64,000 bases of DNA from NCBI RefSeq assembly GCF_002201535.1, contig NZ_NIWW01000001.1:1-64000 (forward strand). The letters run 5' to 3'. The notes beneath the pieces are model-generated. The model was not told where the DNA came from, did no database searches, and saw only the letters and a program-made list of their open reading frames with translations. Positions 45,521 through 54,208 of this stretch are shown here, piece after piece. This stretch comes from Lacimicrobium sp. SS2-24. GTDB taxonomy: Bacteria; Pseudomonadota; Gammaproteobacteria; Enterobacterales; Alteromonadaceae. Made by a program: the position numbers and the translations under genes. How positions within the stretch are numbered: the stretch's first letter is position 1; the number at the start of each line of letters is the position of its first letter.

Positions 45521-45558
45521 TCGTCAGAAGCGTGCCTTAGCAGGCACGCTTCTGACGA
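45521..45558. terminator. Perfect 17-bp hairpin between convergent glnS and yciK-like genes
   Basis: Bases 45521-45537 and 45542-45558 are perfect inverted copies around a four-base loop (TAGC). It lies between two convergent stops, so it probably serves as a two-way transcription barrier, though T-runs are short on both sides. Confidence 0.65.
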
Positions 45559-45565
45559 TTGGCTG

Positions 45566-46309
45566 CTACTTCGGCTGTGCGTCCAGGCTTTGACCACTGA
45601 TGTCTTTGCTCTGATCACTCATCAAATAAAGGTATACCGGCATAATCTCAGCCGGGGTCCTGAGCTTCATCGGATCTTCTCCCGGGTAAGCCTTAGCGCG
45701 CATACTGGTGCGTGTGGCCCCGGGGTTGATACAGTTAAAGCGCAGACCGCTGGACGAATACTCATCCGCCAGGACCTGCATCATGCCTTCGGTGGCAAAC
45801 TTGGAGATGGCATACGTTCCCCAATACGCCCGTCCCTGACGACCCACTCCCGAGGACGTAAAGACCACTGAGGCCGTTTCACTCAGAAGCAGCACTTCCA
45901 AAAGAGCTTGTGTCATAAAGAATTCACTGTTGAGGTTAACCTGCATCACGTGTTGCCATTCCTCTACAGGGATTTGTGCAAAGGGGCGCAGGTTACCTAA
46001 CACACTGGCATTGTGCAGCAAACCATCGAGCCGCCCGAACTGCTCTTTAATGGTCTGTGCCAATTGCTGGTAATGAGTCGGGGTGGCGCCATTGAGATCC
46101 AGTGGCACAATGGCCGGCTCTTTGCCCTGCTCAGCAATAATCGTATCGTAAACGGCTTCCAGTTTTTCCACCGTACGGCCAAGTAAAATCACCTCCGCAC
46201 CGTGTCTGGCAAACTGCAAGGCAGCTTCCTTACCAATACCGTCCCCGGCTCCGGTGACGAGTATCACTTTGTTTTCTAATGCATTCTCTGTAACGTGGTA
46301 TGAAGACAT
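45566..46309 (-). CDS. yciK: YciK family short-chain dehydrogenase/reductase
   Basis: The 247-residue Rossmann protein has the cofactor loop VTGAGDGIGKEAA at about residues 18-30. LHNASVLGNLRPF (variant NNAG region with the characteristic S-V-L-G of YciK) and the catalytic Ser-Tyr-Lys set in FTSSGVGRQGRAYWGTYAIS are present. YciK proteins are uncharacterised NADP-dependent oxidoreductases conserved in gammaproteobacteria. The frame is open upstream to 46438. The ATG at 46309 gives the expected N-terminus, although no clear ribosome binding site precedes it. Confidence 0.85.
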   Translation of the reverse strand: MSSYHVTENALENKVILVTGAGDGIGKEAALQFARHGAEVILLGRTVEKLEAVYDTIIAEQGKEPAIVPLDLNGATPTHYQQLAQTIKEQFGRLDGLLHNASVLGNLRPFAQIPVEEWQHVMQVNLNSEFFMTQALLEVLLLSETASVVFTSSGVGRQGRAYWGTYAISKFATEGMMQVLADEYSSSGLRFNCINPGATRTSMRAKAYPGEDPMKLRTPAEIMPVYLYLMSDQSKDISGQSLDAQPK

Positions 46310-46372
46310 AAGGGTAGATGGCTGATTTACGATGGTGAGGATTCTAGCATCTAATGTGCAGGTTGTGGGGGC

Positions 46373-46390
46373 AATTCTTGTGCAAGAATT
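46373..46390. promoter_or_regulatory. 18-bp palindrome, possible operator
   Basis: AATTCTTG-TG-CAAGAATT is a perfect dyad lying about 25 bases upstream of the proposed -35 of the lipase gene and 64 bases upstream of the yciK-like start. It could be a repressor or activator site serving either gene. Confidence 0.4.
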
Positions 46391-46415
46391 TTTGTCACAA
46401 GCGATTAACAAATCT

Positions 46416-46444
46416 TTGCAAAAGGCTAGCAAAGTCAATAATAT
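46416..46444 (+). promoter_or_regulatory. Possible promoter of the lipase gene
   Basis: TTGCAA (46416-46421) and TAATAT (46439-46444) are 17 bases apart, about 105 bases before the lipase start. Each matches four of six consensus bases. Confidence 0.35.
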
Positions 46445-46548
46445 TGCAGTAACTTTAACTGGTCGTACATGTTGGTGAAGCCCGCACTGGTTAAGTCATA
46501 TACGCCCTGGGTGGAACAAAAACAAAAACAGGATTTTGGGGAGACACA

Positions 46549-49116
46549 ATGAAGAAACTAATAATAAGCGCAACAGTCGCAGCCGCTATGGGGCTCTCAG
46601 GCTGTGGCGGTGAAGACACGCTTAACGATGTCAGGAATGAAGCTAGTCAGGATCCTGCTAAACCCTTCGCCCGGGTGGTATTTGATCCTGCTACCAGCAA
46701 TCTGAATATTCCCAATGATCTGTTGATGATTCCTAACGGGAGCTTTTTTGATTTTACTCTCAATACCGAGGGTGATGCGCCGTTTGATCCGGCCAATCCT
46801 CGCCATGCACTGAGTGCACTGGATGGATGGTCGACTCATCATCCTTTTCAGATTCAGGTTACCATGCCTGACGGTGTTGCCTTGGATGCACAATCTGCCG
46901 GTGCCGGCGCTATTCGTTTATATGAAGCGACTCAGGCATTAGAAGGCGACAGTGCCGTTTGCCAGGGCATTGCCGCACAGGCCGCAGCGCCGGGTTTGCC
47001 CTGTGAACTGGGAACTGAACTGACCTGGGGTGTGGATTTTGTCACTCAAGTGAGTGATGCAGAAGCCGGCACCATTAGTGTGGTACCACTGAAGCCTTTA
47101 AAAGCCGCGCAGGGTTACATGCTGGTGGTAACGGATGAGTTAATGGACAATGAGGGGCGCTCTGTGCGGGGCTCAACGACTTGGGAGCTGGTCAGACAGA
47201 ATCCGGAAACCAATCCTCTTGGCTCTGCTGAGCAAAAGCAGCTTCAGAATATTATTAACTTTTTTATGACTCTGCTGGGTGGTGAAGGCTTTGCCCGTGA
47301 AGATATTTCCTATGCAGCCTATTTCTCCACGCAGTCAGCCGGAACAGTGTTGTCCACGGTAAAACAGCTGCAGATTGGTCAGTTCGCACAGGCCTTCGGT
47401 GCAGCCCTTGCCGGCGGTGCCGACCAGGCAACTGCATTACAACAAGCTGCACAATATCTGCCCGTGATCCCGGTAACAGAAGCGCCGGTGGCGGATGCGT
47501 TTAGCGCCGTTGCACCCGGTGTGCTCGGGGCAGAAACCTGGGCCCAATTGCAGGCGCTGGGGCTGGACAGTTGTGCTGGACTCGCGGCGGGCATGTCAAA
47601 TGCTAATGCCCAGATTGCCGGTACCGCACAGCAAGTGTTTGGTCAGCTGGGTGCGTTTTGTGCCGCCAGCCTCAAGCAAGGCTCTATCACATTGCCTTAT
47701 TACCTGAGCACTACAAACCCTACGGGTGACTGGTGGCGTGCTGCCTGTACCAATGGCGCGATGTTGCAGCTGTTAGGACAGGAGCAGGTAGCCGCGCTGA
47801 TTTCACAGGGGCAGGTCGGGGATAATAATCTTTTCTGTCAACAGGCTTCAGGTGGGCAGTTAGTAGACTTGGATTTGAGTGTGCTGGGTATTGATGATCC
47901 GCGTCACCTGACCAAGGTTAACCCGATTCCTCAGGCCCAGAGTGAACAGAACATCGAGGTACAGATTACAGTACCGGATCCCTCCTATGCCAATATGATT
48001 AATGCGCAACTGGGACAACCTTCCATTGCAAAACCAGACGCAGGCTGGCCGGTTGTGATCCTGCAACATGGTATTACATCGAAGAAACAAGACATGTTGG
48101 CGGTAACGGGTGCCTTATCGTTGGCCGGATTTGCGACGGTGGCTATTGATCATCCCTTACATGCCAGCCGTGGCTTTACCATTGATGGTGAAGCAGTGAA
48201 TGCCTCAAACGGGTTTGGTGGCAGTGCGACAGATTATCTGAACCTGTCCAGCTTACTCACCGCCAGAGACAATGTGCGTCAAAGTATCGCCGACATTATG
48301 GGGCTGAGACTGGGCTTGAACGCGGTTGTTGATACTACCGGTGGAAGCGTAGACCTGGATGGAAGCAACGTTTCCTTTATGGGCCATTCATTAGGCGCCA
48401 TTACCGGTACGGCAGCTGTCGGGCTGGCAAATAGCAGTTTAGGCGGCCAGTTGGCTAACTTTGATAGTATGTACGCCATGAATGCTGCGACGCTGGCTAA
48501 TCCGGGCGGCGGTATTGCGGGCTTCCTGCTTGAATCGGAAGCGTTCTCGCCGCTGATTAAGGCGTCCCTGCTGTCTGAGGCACTGCCTGAATTTTCGCAG
48601 GCGCTGCAACAGTATATGCAGGCCAATGGTATTGCTGAGGTGACACCTGAGTTGCTCACGGCGTTTTATCCGGTGTTTGAATCTCAACTGAGTGCAGAAC
48701 AGTTAGCGGCGGCCAATGCAACGTTCTCTGAGTTTACCTTTGCGGCACAAACGGTCATTGATGCCGGTGACCCAAATAACTATGGAGCAATGATAGGCGC
48801 CAACACGCCTGTTCATATGTTACTGGTTGTGGGCGACGGCAGCGAAATGAACCCGCCAGATCAGGTTGTTCCGGTGCAAACCAGTCTGCCACTGGCAGGC
48901 GGCCTGCCACTGGCGCAGCAGATGGGACTGCCAAGTGTCAACAGCACGACTCAGGGCAGTGGCGTAGTGAGCTTCCTGGCCGGTACACACAGTTCCATTC
49001 TGGATCCAGGTCCGAGTGCGGCCGTCACCACAGAAATGCAGCGTCAGCTGGCAACATTTATGGCGACTAAGGGCAGCACCATTCTGGTTACCGATACGTC
49101 GGTGGTGGCTCAGTAA
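46549..49116 (+). CDS. Pla-1/cef family extracellular lipase (VolA-like lipoprotein)
   Basis: The 855-residue lipoprotein has lipobox LSGC at about residues 16-19. An N-terminal domain matches the virulence-factor lipase family (ARVVFDPATSNLNIPNDLLM, then HPFQIQVTMPDG). The catalytic alpha/beta-hydrolase part has VVILQHGITSKKQDMLAV for the oxyanion region and the nucleophile elbow GHSLG in SFMGHSLGAITG at about residue 610. The C-terminal FLAGTHSSILDPG likely carries the catalytic histidine. Relatives include the Vibrio surface lysophospholipase VolA and Pla-1/cef lipases, which release fatty acids from phospholipids for uptake. No FadL homologue lies beside it in this window. Confidence 0.9.
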   Translation: MKKLIISATVAAAMGLSGCGGEDTLNDVRNEASQDPAKPFARVVFDPATSNLNIPNDLLMIPNGSFFDFTLNTEGDAPFDPANPRHALSALDGWSTHHPFQIQVTMPDGVALDAQSAGAGAIRLYEATQALEGDSAVCQGIAAQAAAPGLPCELGTELTWGVDFVTQVSDAEAGTISVVPLKPLKAAQGYMLVVTDELMDNEGRSVRGSTTWELVRQNPETNPLGSAEQKQLQNIINFFMTLLGGEGFAREDISYAAYFSTQSAGTVLSTVKQLQIGQFAQAFGAALAGGADQATALQQAAQYLPVIPVTEAPVADAFSAVAPGVLGAETWAQLQALGLDSCAGLAAGMSNANAQIAGTAQQVFGQLGAFCAASLKQGSITLPYYLSTTNPTGDWWRAACTNGAMLQLLGQEQVAALISQGQVGDNNLFCQQASGGQLVDLDLSVLGIDDPRHLTKVNPIPQAQSEQNIEVQITVPDPSYANMINAQLGQPSIAKPDAGWPVVILQHGITSKKQDMLAVTGALSLAGFATVAIDHPLHASRGFTIDGEAVNASNGFGGSATDYLNLSSLLTARDNVRQSIADIMGLRLGLNAVVDTTGGSVDLDGSNVSFMGHSLGAITGTAAVGLANSSLGGQLANFDSMYAMNAATLANPGGGIAGFLLESEAFSPLIKASLLSEALPEFSQALQQYMQANGIAEVTPELLTAFYPVFESQLSAEQLAAANATFSEFTFAAQTVIDAGDPNNYGAMIGANTPVHMLLVVGDGSEMNPPDQVVPVQTSLPLAGGLPLAQQMGLPSVNSTTQGSGVVSFLAGTHSSILDPGPSAAVTTEMQRQLATFMATKGSTILVTDTSVVAQ

Positions 49117-49140
49117 ATAACGTTTAAGTCGTAAAAATAA

Positions 49141-49171
49141 AGCCAGATCCTATGCAGGGTCTGGCTTTTTT
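49141..49171 (+). terminator. Terminator of the lipase gene
   Basis: AGCCAGATCC (49141-49150) pairs with GGGTCTGGCT (49157-49166), one G-T pair, followed by TTTTTAT. Confidence 0.9.
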
Positions 49172-49346
49172 ATTGGTAATAAGGGCACAAACACAAGCAA
49201 CAGGCTGGCCGTTCTTCAGCCGTTAAGCGAAGTGTCTGTCATGAATATCAGCGCTGTTCGTTTCAGGCGGCGCAGAGCAACGATTGAATACCGTATTATT
49301 GGCCTTATTATATTCACTGGCTTTTTGACTAAATGGAGTGTCAACC

Positions 49347-50366
49347 TTGGAATTTTTATATGAGTACGGCTTATTTGCGGCTAAGGCCATTACGCTGGTT
49401 GTGGCGTTACTGCTGGCTGTGGGTGGAATTGTAGGTCTGGCGAGCAAACAAAAGCAGCGAAAAGGTGAACTGGAAATTAACTCCATTTCAGAGCGTCTTG
49501 ATGAGTTGAAAGAACAGGCGAATCAGCTGCTGCTGGATAAAGATGAAGTTAAAAAGCTTCAAAAAGAAGAGAAAAAACGCAAAAAAGCAGAGAAAAAATC
49601 TGCCGAAAAACCTTCCACAAACCTCTTTGTGGTGGATTTCAAAGGCTCGATGGATGCCCATGAAGTGGACTGTCTCAGAGAAGAGGTGACAGCCATACTC
49701 TGTGTCGCTAAGCCTGAGGACCAGGTATTAGTGCGCCTTGAGTCAGGCGGTGGGGTGGTGCACGGATATGGTCTGGCCGCATCACAGCTGCAGCGTTTAC
49801 GCGATGCTAATATTCATCTGACCGTGGCCGTTGACAAGGTGGCCGCCAGTGGCGGTTACATGATGGCCTGTGTTGCCGATAAGATTATCGCCTCTAAGTT
49901 TGCCATTATCGGCTCAATTGGCGTCATTGCTCAGCTACCCAACTTCAATAAGCTGCTTAAGAAGCACGATATTGACTGGGAACAGCACACGGCCGGGCAA
50001 TATAAGCGAACGCTGACTCTGTTCGGGGAAAACAATGAGGCCGGACGGCAGAAATTTCGTGATGAGCTTGAGCAGGTACATGGCCTGTTTAAAGACTTTG
50101 TGGCCGAACACCGTCAGGAACTGGATCTGGATAAAGTGGCGACCGGCGAGTATTGGTATGGGATTCAGGCCAAGGAAATGAAGCTGGTTGATGCGTTGAG
50201 CACCTCAGATGATTATCTGCTCAGTGCCAATCAGACCCATAAAATCTATCAGGTAAAATACAGCCTGAAGAAAAATCTCATGGATAAATTTGGTAAAGCC
50301 GCGAGCATCGCCATTGAATCCACCATCGGCCGCTTATGGCAAAAGTCCCAGCATCCTGGGGTCTAA
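49347..50366 (+). CDS. sohB: Inner-membrane S49 protease SohB
   Basis: This is a serine protease of about 340 residues, anchored by one N-terminal helix (AKAITLVVALLLAVGGIVGL). A charged coiled-coil linker follows (KKLQKEEKKRKKAEKK, about 70-90) and then the S49 domain. The nucleophile is the serine of VAASGGYMMACVADKI at about residue 168, with the catalytic lysine expected near AGQYKRTLT. A GTG at 49338 is possible. The TTG at 49347 is preferred: TGGAG stands eight bases before it and it yields the family N-terminus MEFLYEYGLF. SohB is a suppressor of DegP loss in E. coli; its natural substrate is unknown. Confidence 0.92.
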   Translation: MEFLYEYGLFAAKAITLVVALLLAVGGIVGLASKQKQRKGELEINSISERLDELKEQANQLLLDKDEVKKLQKEEKKRKKAEKKSAEKPSTNLFVVDFKGSMDAHEVDCLREEVTAILCVAKPEDQVLVRLESGGGVVHGYGLAASQLQRLRDANIHLTVAVDKVAASGGYMMACVADKIIASKFAIIGSIGVIAQLPNFNKLLKKHDIDWEQHTAGQYKRTLTLFGENNEAGRQKFRDELEQVHGLFKDFVAEHRQELDLDKVATGEYWYGIQAKEMKLVDALSTSDDYLLSANQTHKIYQVKYSLKKNLMDKFGKAASIAIESTIGRLWQKSQHPGV

Positions 50367-50368
50367 GC

Positions 50369-50428
50369 TGTCAGTAATCAGCTGTCAGTTATCAGTGTTT
50401 GCTGACGACTGATAGCTGAAGACTGACA
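50369..50428. repeat. 27-base imperfect inverted repeat of TCAG-rich units
   Basis: Bases 50369-50395 are direct repeats of the type (G)TCAGTnATCAGC. Bases 50402-50428 are their inverted copy with five mismatches, leaving a six-base loop. The element fills the gap between convergent sohB and the symporter gene and shares TCAGTTATCAGTG with 45500-45512. It looks like a dispersed intergenic repeat that may also terminate transcription. Confidence 0.6.
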
Positions 50429-50439
50429 CGTGCTCCTGT

Positions 50440-51786
50440 TTATTTATTCTTTTCAAAGTGCTCAAAGTCGACATCTTCTTCTCGACTGCCGGCATCGATA
50501 TCATTAAAGCGAGCCTCGTCAAGTTCACCTTCACTCTTGGCGACAATAGTGGCAACAGTACAATCACCGGTCACATTCACTGCTGTACGGGTCATATCCA
50601 GTAATCTGTCTACACCGATAATCAGAGCGATCCCCTCTACAGGGAGTCCTACTTGTTGCAGCACCATGGCCAGCATGATCAGCCCCACGCCCGGCACACC
50701 AGCGGTGCCAACAGAAGCCAGTGTGGCGGTCAGAATTACCATGAGATAATCCGTGACAGACAGGTCAACCCCATACACCTGCGCAATAAAGACCGTCGCT
50801 ACTCCCTGCATGATCGCTGTGCCATCCATATTGATGGTGGCGCCCAGTGGAATGGTAAAAGATGACACTGAATTACTGATACCCAGCTTATTTCTTGCCG
50901 TTTCCAGTGTCACCGGCAGGGTCGCACTGCTGCTGGAGGTACTAAAAGCAAACAGCGCGGCATCGCGCATCTTGCGCAGCAGCATTACCGGGTTCATACC
51001 TGAAAGCAATTTCAGGATGATCGGATAGGTCACCAGACCATGTATGGCCAGCACAAAGAGCACCAGGAAGAAGTATTTAATCAGGCTGGCGAAGGTATCA
51101 AATCCTATGGTAGCCGCCAGCTTGGCCATCAGGGCAAAGACACCATAGGGTGCCAGGTTCATCAGAATCGTTACCAGGCGCATTACCACTTTGTTGAGGT
51201 CTTCAAAGACTTTCCCCAGTCTGTCACCGGCACTGCCTGCCATCGCCATGGCAACACCAAAGAGCACTGCAAATACTATAATTTGCAGCATATTACCCTC
51301 CGCCATCGCATTAATGGGGTTGGTGGGGAACATATTAATAATGACTTCCGCTAATGAAGGCGCTTCACTGGCAGTAAACTCAGCTTCTGTTTCCAGGTTA
51401 ATACCTTCGCCGGGTGATACCAGGATCGCGAAACTGATGGCAAGGGTAATGGCTATGGCGGTGGTCAGCAGGTAAAGGCCGATGGACTTTCCGCCCATTC
51501 TGCCCAACTTACTTGGTTCGGAAAGATTGCAGGTGCCACATACCAGAGAAATGAACACCAGGGGTACAACCAGCATCTGCAAACTGGCGATAAATATCTG
51601 ACCTATAACGTTAAATATACCATCGACTAGAAGTGCATACGTTGAAACGTTAAGCCCGAATACCCCAAACGTAAAATCTCCGCTATCATCAAACAAGGTT
51701 CGCAGAAGGATTCCGGTAAGTATTCCGGCTAACATGCCGAAAAAGATTCTTGTGGTTAAGCTGTGTTTTTTATCAGGGGTTGCCAT
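50440..51786 (-). CDS. Dicarboxylate/amino acid:cation symporter (DAACS family)
   Basis: The 448-residue transporter has about eight helices plus re-entrant loops. The signature serine-rich hairpin FSTSSSSATLPVTLE is at about residues 280-294, and the ion-binding motif PLGATINMDGTAI follows about 20 residues later. The substrate-binding helix has LDMTRTAVNVTGDCTVA. This family moves C4-dicarboxylates, glutamate or aspartate with sodium or protons. The Arg of DMTRTAVNV at the helix-8 position suggests an acidic substrate. The C-terminus is long and acidic (SREEDVDFEHFEKNK). Single gene; substrate not certain. Confidence 0.9.
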   Translation of the reverse strand: MATPDKKHSLTTRIFFGMLAGILTGILLRTLFDDSGDFTFGVFGLNVSTYALLVDGIFNVIGQIFIASLQMLVVPLVFISLVCGTCNLSEPSKLGRMGGKSIGLYLLTTAIAITLAISFAILVSPGEGINLETEAEFTASEAPSLAEVIINMFPTNPINAMAEGNMLQIIVFAVLFGVAMAMAGSAGDRLGKVFEDLNKVVMRLVTILMNLAPYGVFALMAKLAATIGFDTFASLIKYFFLVLFVLAIHGLVTYPIILKLLSGMNPVMLLRKMRDAALFAFSTSSSSATLPVTLETARNKLGISNSVSSFTIPLGATINMDGTAIMQGVATVFIAQVYGVDLSVTDYLMVILTATLASVGTAGVPGVGLIMLAMVLQQVGLPVEGIALIIGVDRLLDMTRTAVNVTGDCTVATIVAKSEGELDEARFNDIDAGSREEDVDFEHFEKNK

Positions 51787-51906
51787 AGAGTTTCCGGTTA
51801 TTGTTCTTATTAGCGGCTAAGACTAACAAGTTTGATGGGTAAGCTGAACTGAAAAAAATGACAATGGGTTCAGATTTCCCACATTAAATAAAAAAGGGAG
51901 AAGAGA

Positions 51907-54141
51907 ATGAAATCAACGCTAAGGGCCACGTTAGCGGGCCTGCTCAGTCTGGCGATGGTTGCCTGTGGTGGCGGTGGTTCTGTTGAAAGAGAAGGCTCAG
52001 ATAACGGAACAGGAGGTTCTGGTTCGGGACAAACTGCCACCATTAGCATCAGCTTTGAGGTGCTTGACTCAGCAGGTAATACAGTGGATACCAACGAGCA
52101 ACAGCTTTCGGCCTCTGATCCCTGGACCATTCAGGCGACCGTTACCGAAGATGGCACGGCCCAGGGAGGTGAGTTAGTCACCTTTACTCTGCCTGTCGCT
52201 GGCTATGCCACGTTGTCACCGGATAGCGGCACGGCCACGACCAATAATGATGGGGTGGCGACTATCGACATTATGGCAGGAGAGGTAGCCGGTGGATTCA
52301 GTGTGGTCGCAACTGTATCAGGGGATGAAGAGTTTGTGCTTAACCTCACTTCCATGGGCGATGGTTCGGTGGCGGACGAGCAACCGGCATCGCTGGAAGT
52401 CTATGCCGAAGATCTGCAACTGGGTTCTTCAGGCTCGGGAGAAGCAGTGATCATCGCTTCCATCAAAGATGAGAACAATCTTGCGATGGAAGGTTTTGCC
52501 ATTGCGTTTTCATCTGATTCTGGTTTGTTGGTGGTAAATGATGATGTGACCTCAGCCGATGGCACAGCCAGAGCCACGCTGAGAACACCTAATAACCCGG
52601 AAAACCGCGATATTAGGGTAACAGCCTCACTGGCAGGCATGTCTTCATCGGTTGTGGTGAGGGTTGTTGGTACGGAAGTCAGTATCAGTGGAACCCGCTC
52701 CGTGACAGTCAATGCCTCATCGACACTAACGGTGTCACTGACCGACTCTGAAGGTAATCCGATTGCGGATCGGGCGGTGACCCTGTCGGCTGCAGATAAC
52801 AGCAGGCTCAGTGCTGTCAATGGCCGACGTGACGACAACAATGCGCTAGTGGTTGATACCAACGTTAACGGTGTGGTTACGGTGAGCTACGAGTCGGCTG
52901 CGTCTGGCACCGATACCGTGCTTGCATCTGCACTGAATGCTTCTGGCAGCTTTGATATCGTGATTCAGGAAGATGATTTTAGCTTTACCAGCTTGCCAGA
53001 TGCAGATGTTCCGCTCAATGAAACGGCAACCTTAACCATTACCTGGTTACAGGATGGCAGCCCTGTAGCCGGTGAACAGGTTTCACTGACAACGTCACGG
53101 GGCACAGTGACCTCGGCGAATCCTGTTGTGACCAATGCCTCAGGGCAGGCAACGTTTTCCCTGGAGTCAAATAATGCGGGAATTGCGTCAATAACGGCTA
53201 CAGGAAATGATGGAAGTGGCAGTGAAGTGACCGTTGCAGCTGAAGTGAATTTCGTTGCGACTGAGGCTGCCACACTAATCGCTGATGCCAGTCCCGACAT
53301 CCTTAATGCCGATGGGGATACCAGCACCATTACTGCGGTAGTGAGAGATGCAGCGGGTAACCTGGTAAAAGGTGCGGTGGTTAATTTCAATGTCAGTGAC
53401 ACCAGCACTGGCTCAATCTCACCGAACCAGGCCACGACTAACGGTAAGGGGGTTGCTACCACTATCTTTACATCAGGGGCTGTGACCAGCCCACAGGCTG
53501 TTGAAATTAGCGCTGTTGTTAATGATGTGCCTGCGGCAAATGATTCCATCTCATTGACGGTCGGCGGACAAGCCTTTGATGTGTCTCTGGGTACGGGAAG
53601 TGTAATAGATAAGCCTGATAATGTGACCTATCGCAAAGAGTTTGCTGTTTTTATCAGTGACTCTGTGGGCAGTCCCGTTTCGAATGTGGATTTGACCACA
53701 CAGTTGGGGCCAGTCAAATTTAATCAGGGTGGCGTATACCGCAAAGGTTATTGGGTTTGGAATGATGCTCTGGAGATCTATCAGCCTTTTGTGACGGCGA
53801 TATGTGCAAATGAAGATGTTAATGGTAATGGTCGTCTTGACGCGGGAGAGGATAATAATGGTGATGGCGAGTTGACTCCGGGTATCGTCGGTGTACTTAG
53901 CTTTACCGAAGACGACAGCACTGATGAAAACGGTCAGGCCAATCTGGATTACCTCTATCCGCGCGAGTATGCCGCTTGGTATGATGCGGAAATCTCAGTA
54001 TTTGCTCAATCGGCAGGTAGTGAAGCAATGGAGAGCATGGATTATACTCTGGGCGTGTCCTCAGAGGATATAGTTGAGCAAGCGTCGCCACCGCCGGATA
54101 GTCCATATGGAATCGGTGAAGACTGCACGAATACCGATTAA
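51907..54141 (+). CDS. Ig-like (Big_1/invasin-type) repeat lipoprotein
   Basis: The 744-residue protein has a lipoprotein signal (LSLAMVACGGGG, cysteine at about residue 20). A Ser/Gly-rich spacer follows, then five or so bacterial Ig-like domains. Repeated landmarks are VTEDGTAQGGELVTFTLP, TNNDGVATIDIMAG, LTDSEGNPIADRAVTLSA, TNASGQATFSLESN and VRDAAGNLVKGAVVNFNV. The C-terminal part has two calcium-loop-like segments (DVNGNGRLDAGED and DNNGDGELTPG, about residues 637-660). Such proteins are surface-exposed and are thought to act in adhesion or matrix contact. No partner transporter is adjacent. GGGAGAAGAG gives a strong ribosome binding site, and a terminator follows 10 bases after the stop. 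Confidence 0.85.
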   Translation: MKSTLRATLAGLLSLAMVACGGGGSVEREGSDNGTGGSGSGQTATISISFEVLDSAGNTVDTNEQQLSASDPWTIQATVTEDGTAQGGELVTFTLPVAGYATLSPDSGTATTNNDGVATIDIMAGEVAGGFSVVATVSGDEEFVLNLTSMGDGSVADEQPASLEVYAEDLQLGSSGSGEAVIIASIKDENNLAMEGFAIAFSSDSGLLVVNDDVTSADGTARATLRTPNNPENRDIRVTASLAGMSSSVVVRVVGTEVSISGTRSVTVNASSTLTVSLTDSEGNPIADRAVTLSAADNSRLSAVNGRRDDNNALVVDTNVNGVVTVSYESAASGTDTVLASALNASGSFDIVIQEDDFSFTSLPDADVPLNETATLTITWLQDGSPVAGEQVSLTTSRGTVTSANPVVTNASGQATFSLESNNAGIASITATGNDGSGSEVTVAAEVNFVATEAATLIADASPDILNADGDTSTITAVVRDAAGNLVKGAVVNFNVSDTSTGSISPNQATTNGKGVATTIFTSGAVTSPQAVEISAVVNDVPAANDSISLTVGGQAFDVSLGTGSVIDKPDNVTYRKEFAVFISDSVGSPVSNVDLTTQLGPVKFNQGGVYRKGYWVWNDALEIYQPFVTAICANEDVNGNGRLDAGEDNNGDGELTPGIVGVLSFTEDDSTDENGQANLDYLYPREYAAWYDAEISVFAQSAGSEAMESMDYTLGVSSEDIVEQASPPPDSPYGIGEDCTNTD

Positions 54142-54150
54142 GGAAAATAA

Positions 54151-54178
54151 AAAACCCGCCTACCAGGCGGGTTTTTTT
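54151..54178 (+). terminator. Terminator between the Ig-like gene and astB
   Basis: AAAACCCGCC and GGCGGGTTTT around TACCA, followed by TTT. The symmetrical A/T flanks allow it to serve both convergent genes. Confidence 0.92.
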
Positions 54179-54208
54179 AGCGCATAAACGCACATTCAAT
54201 CAATGAGA

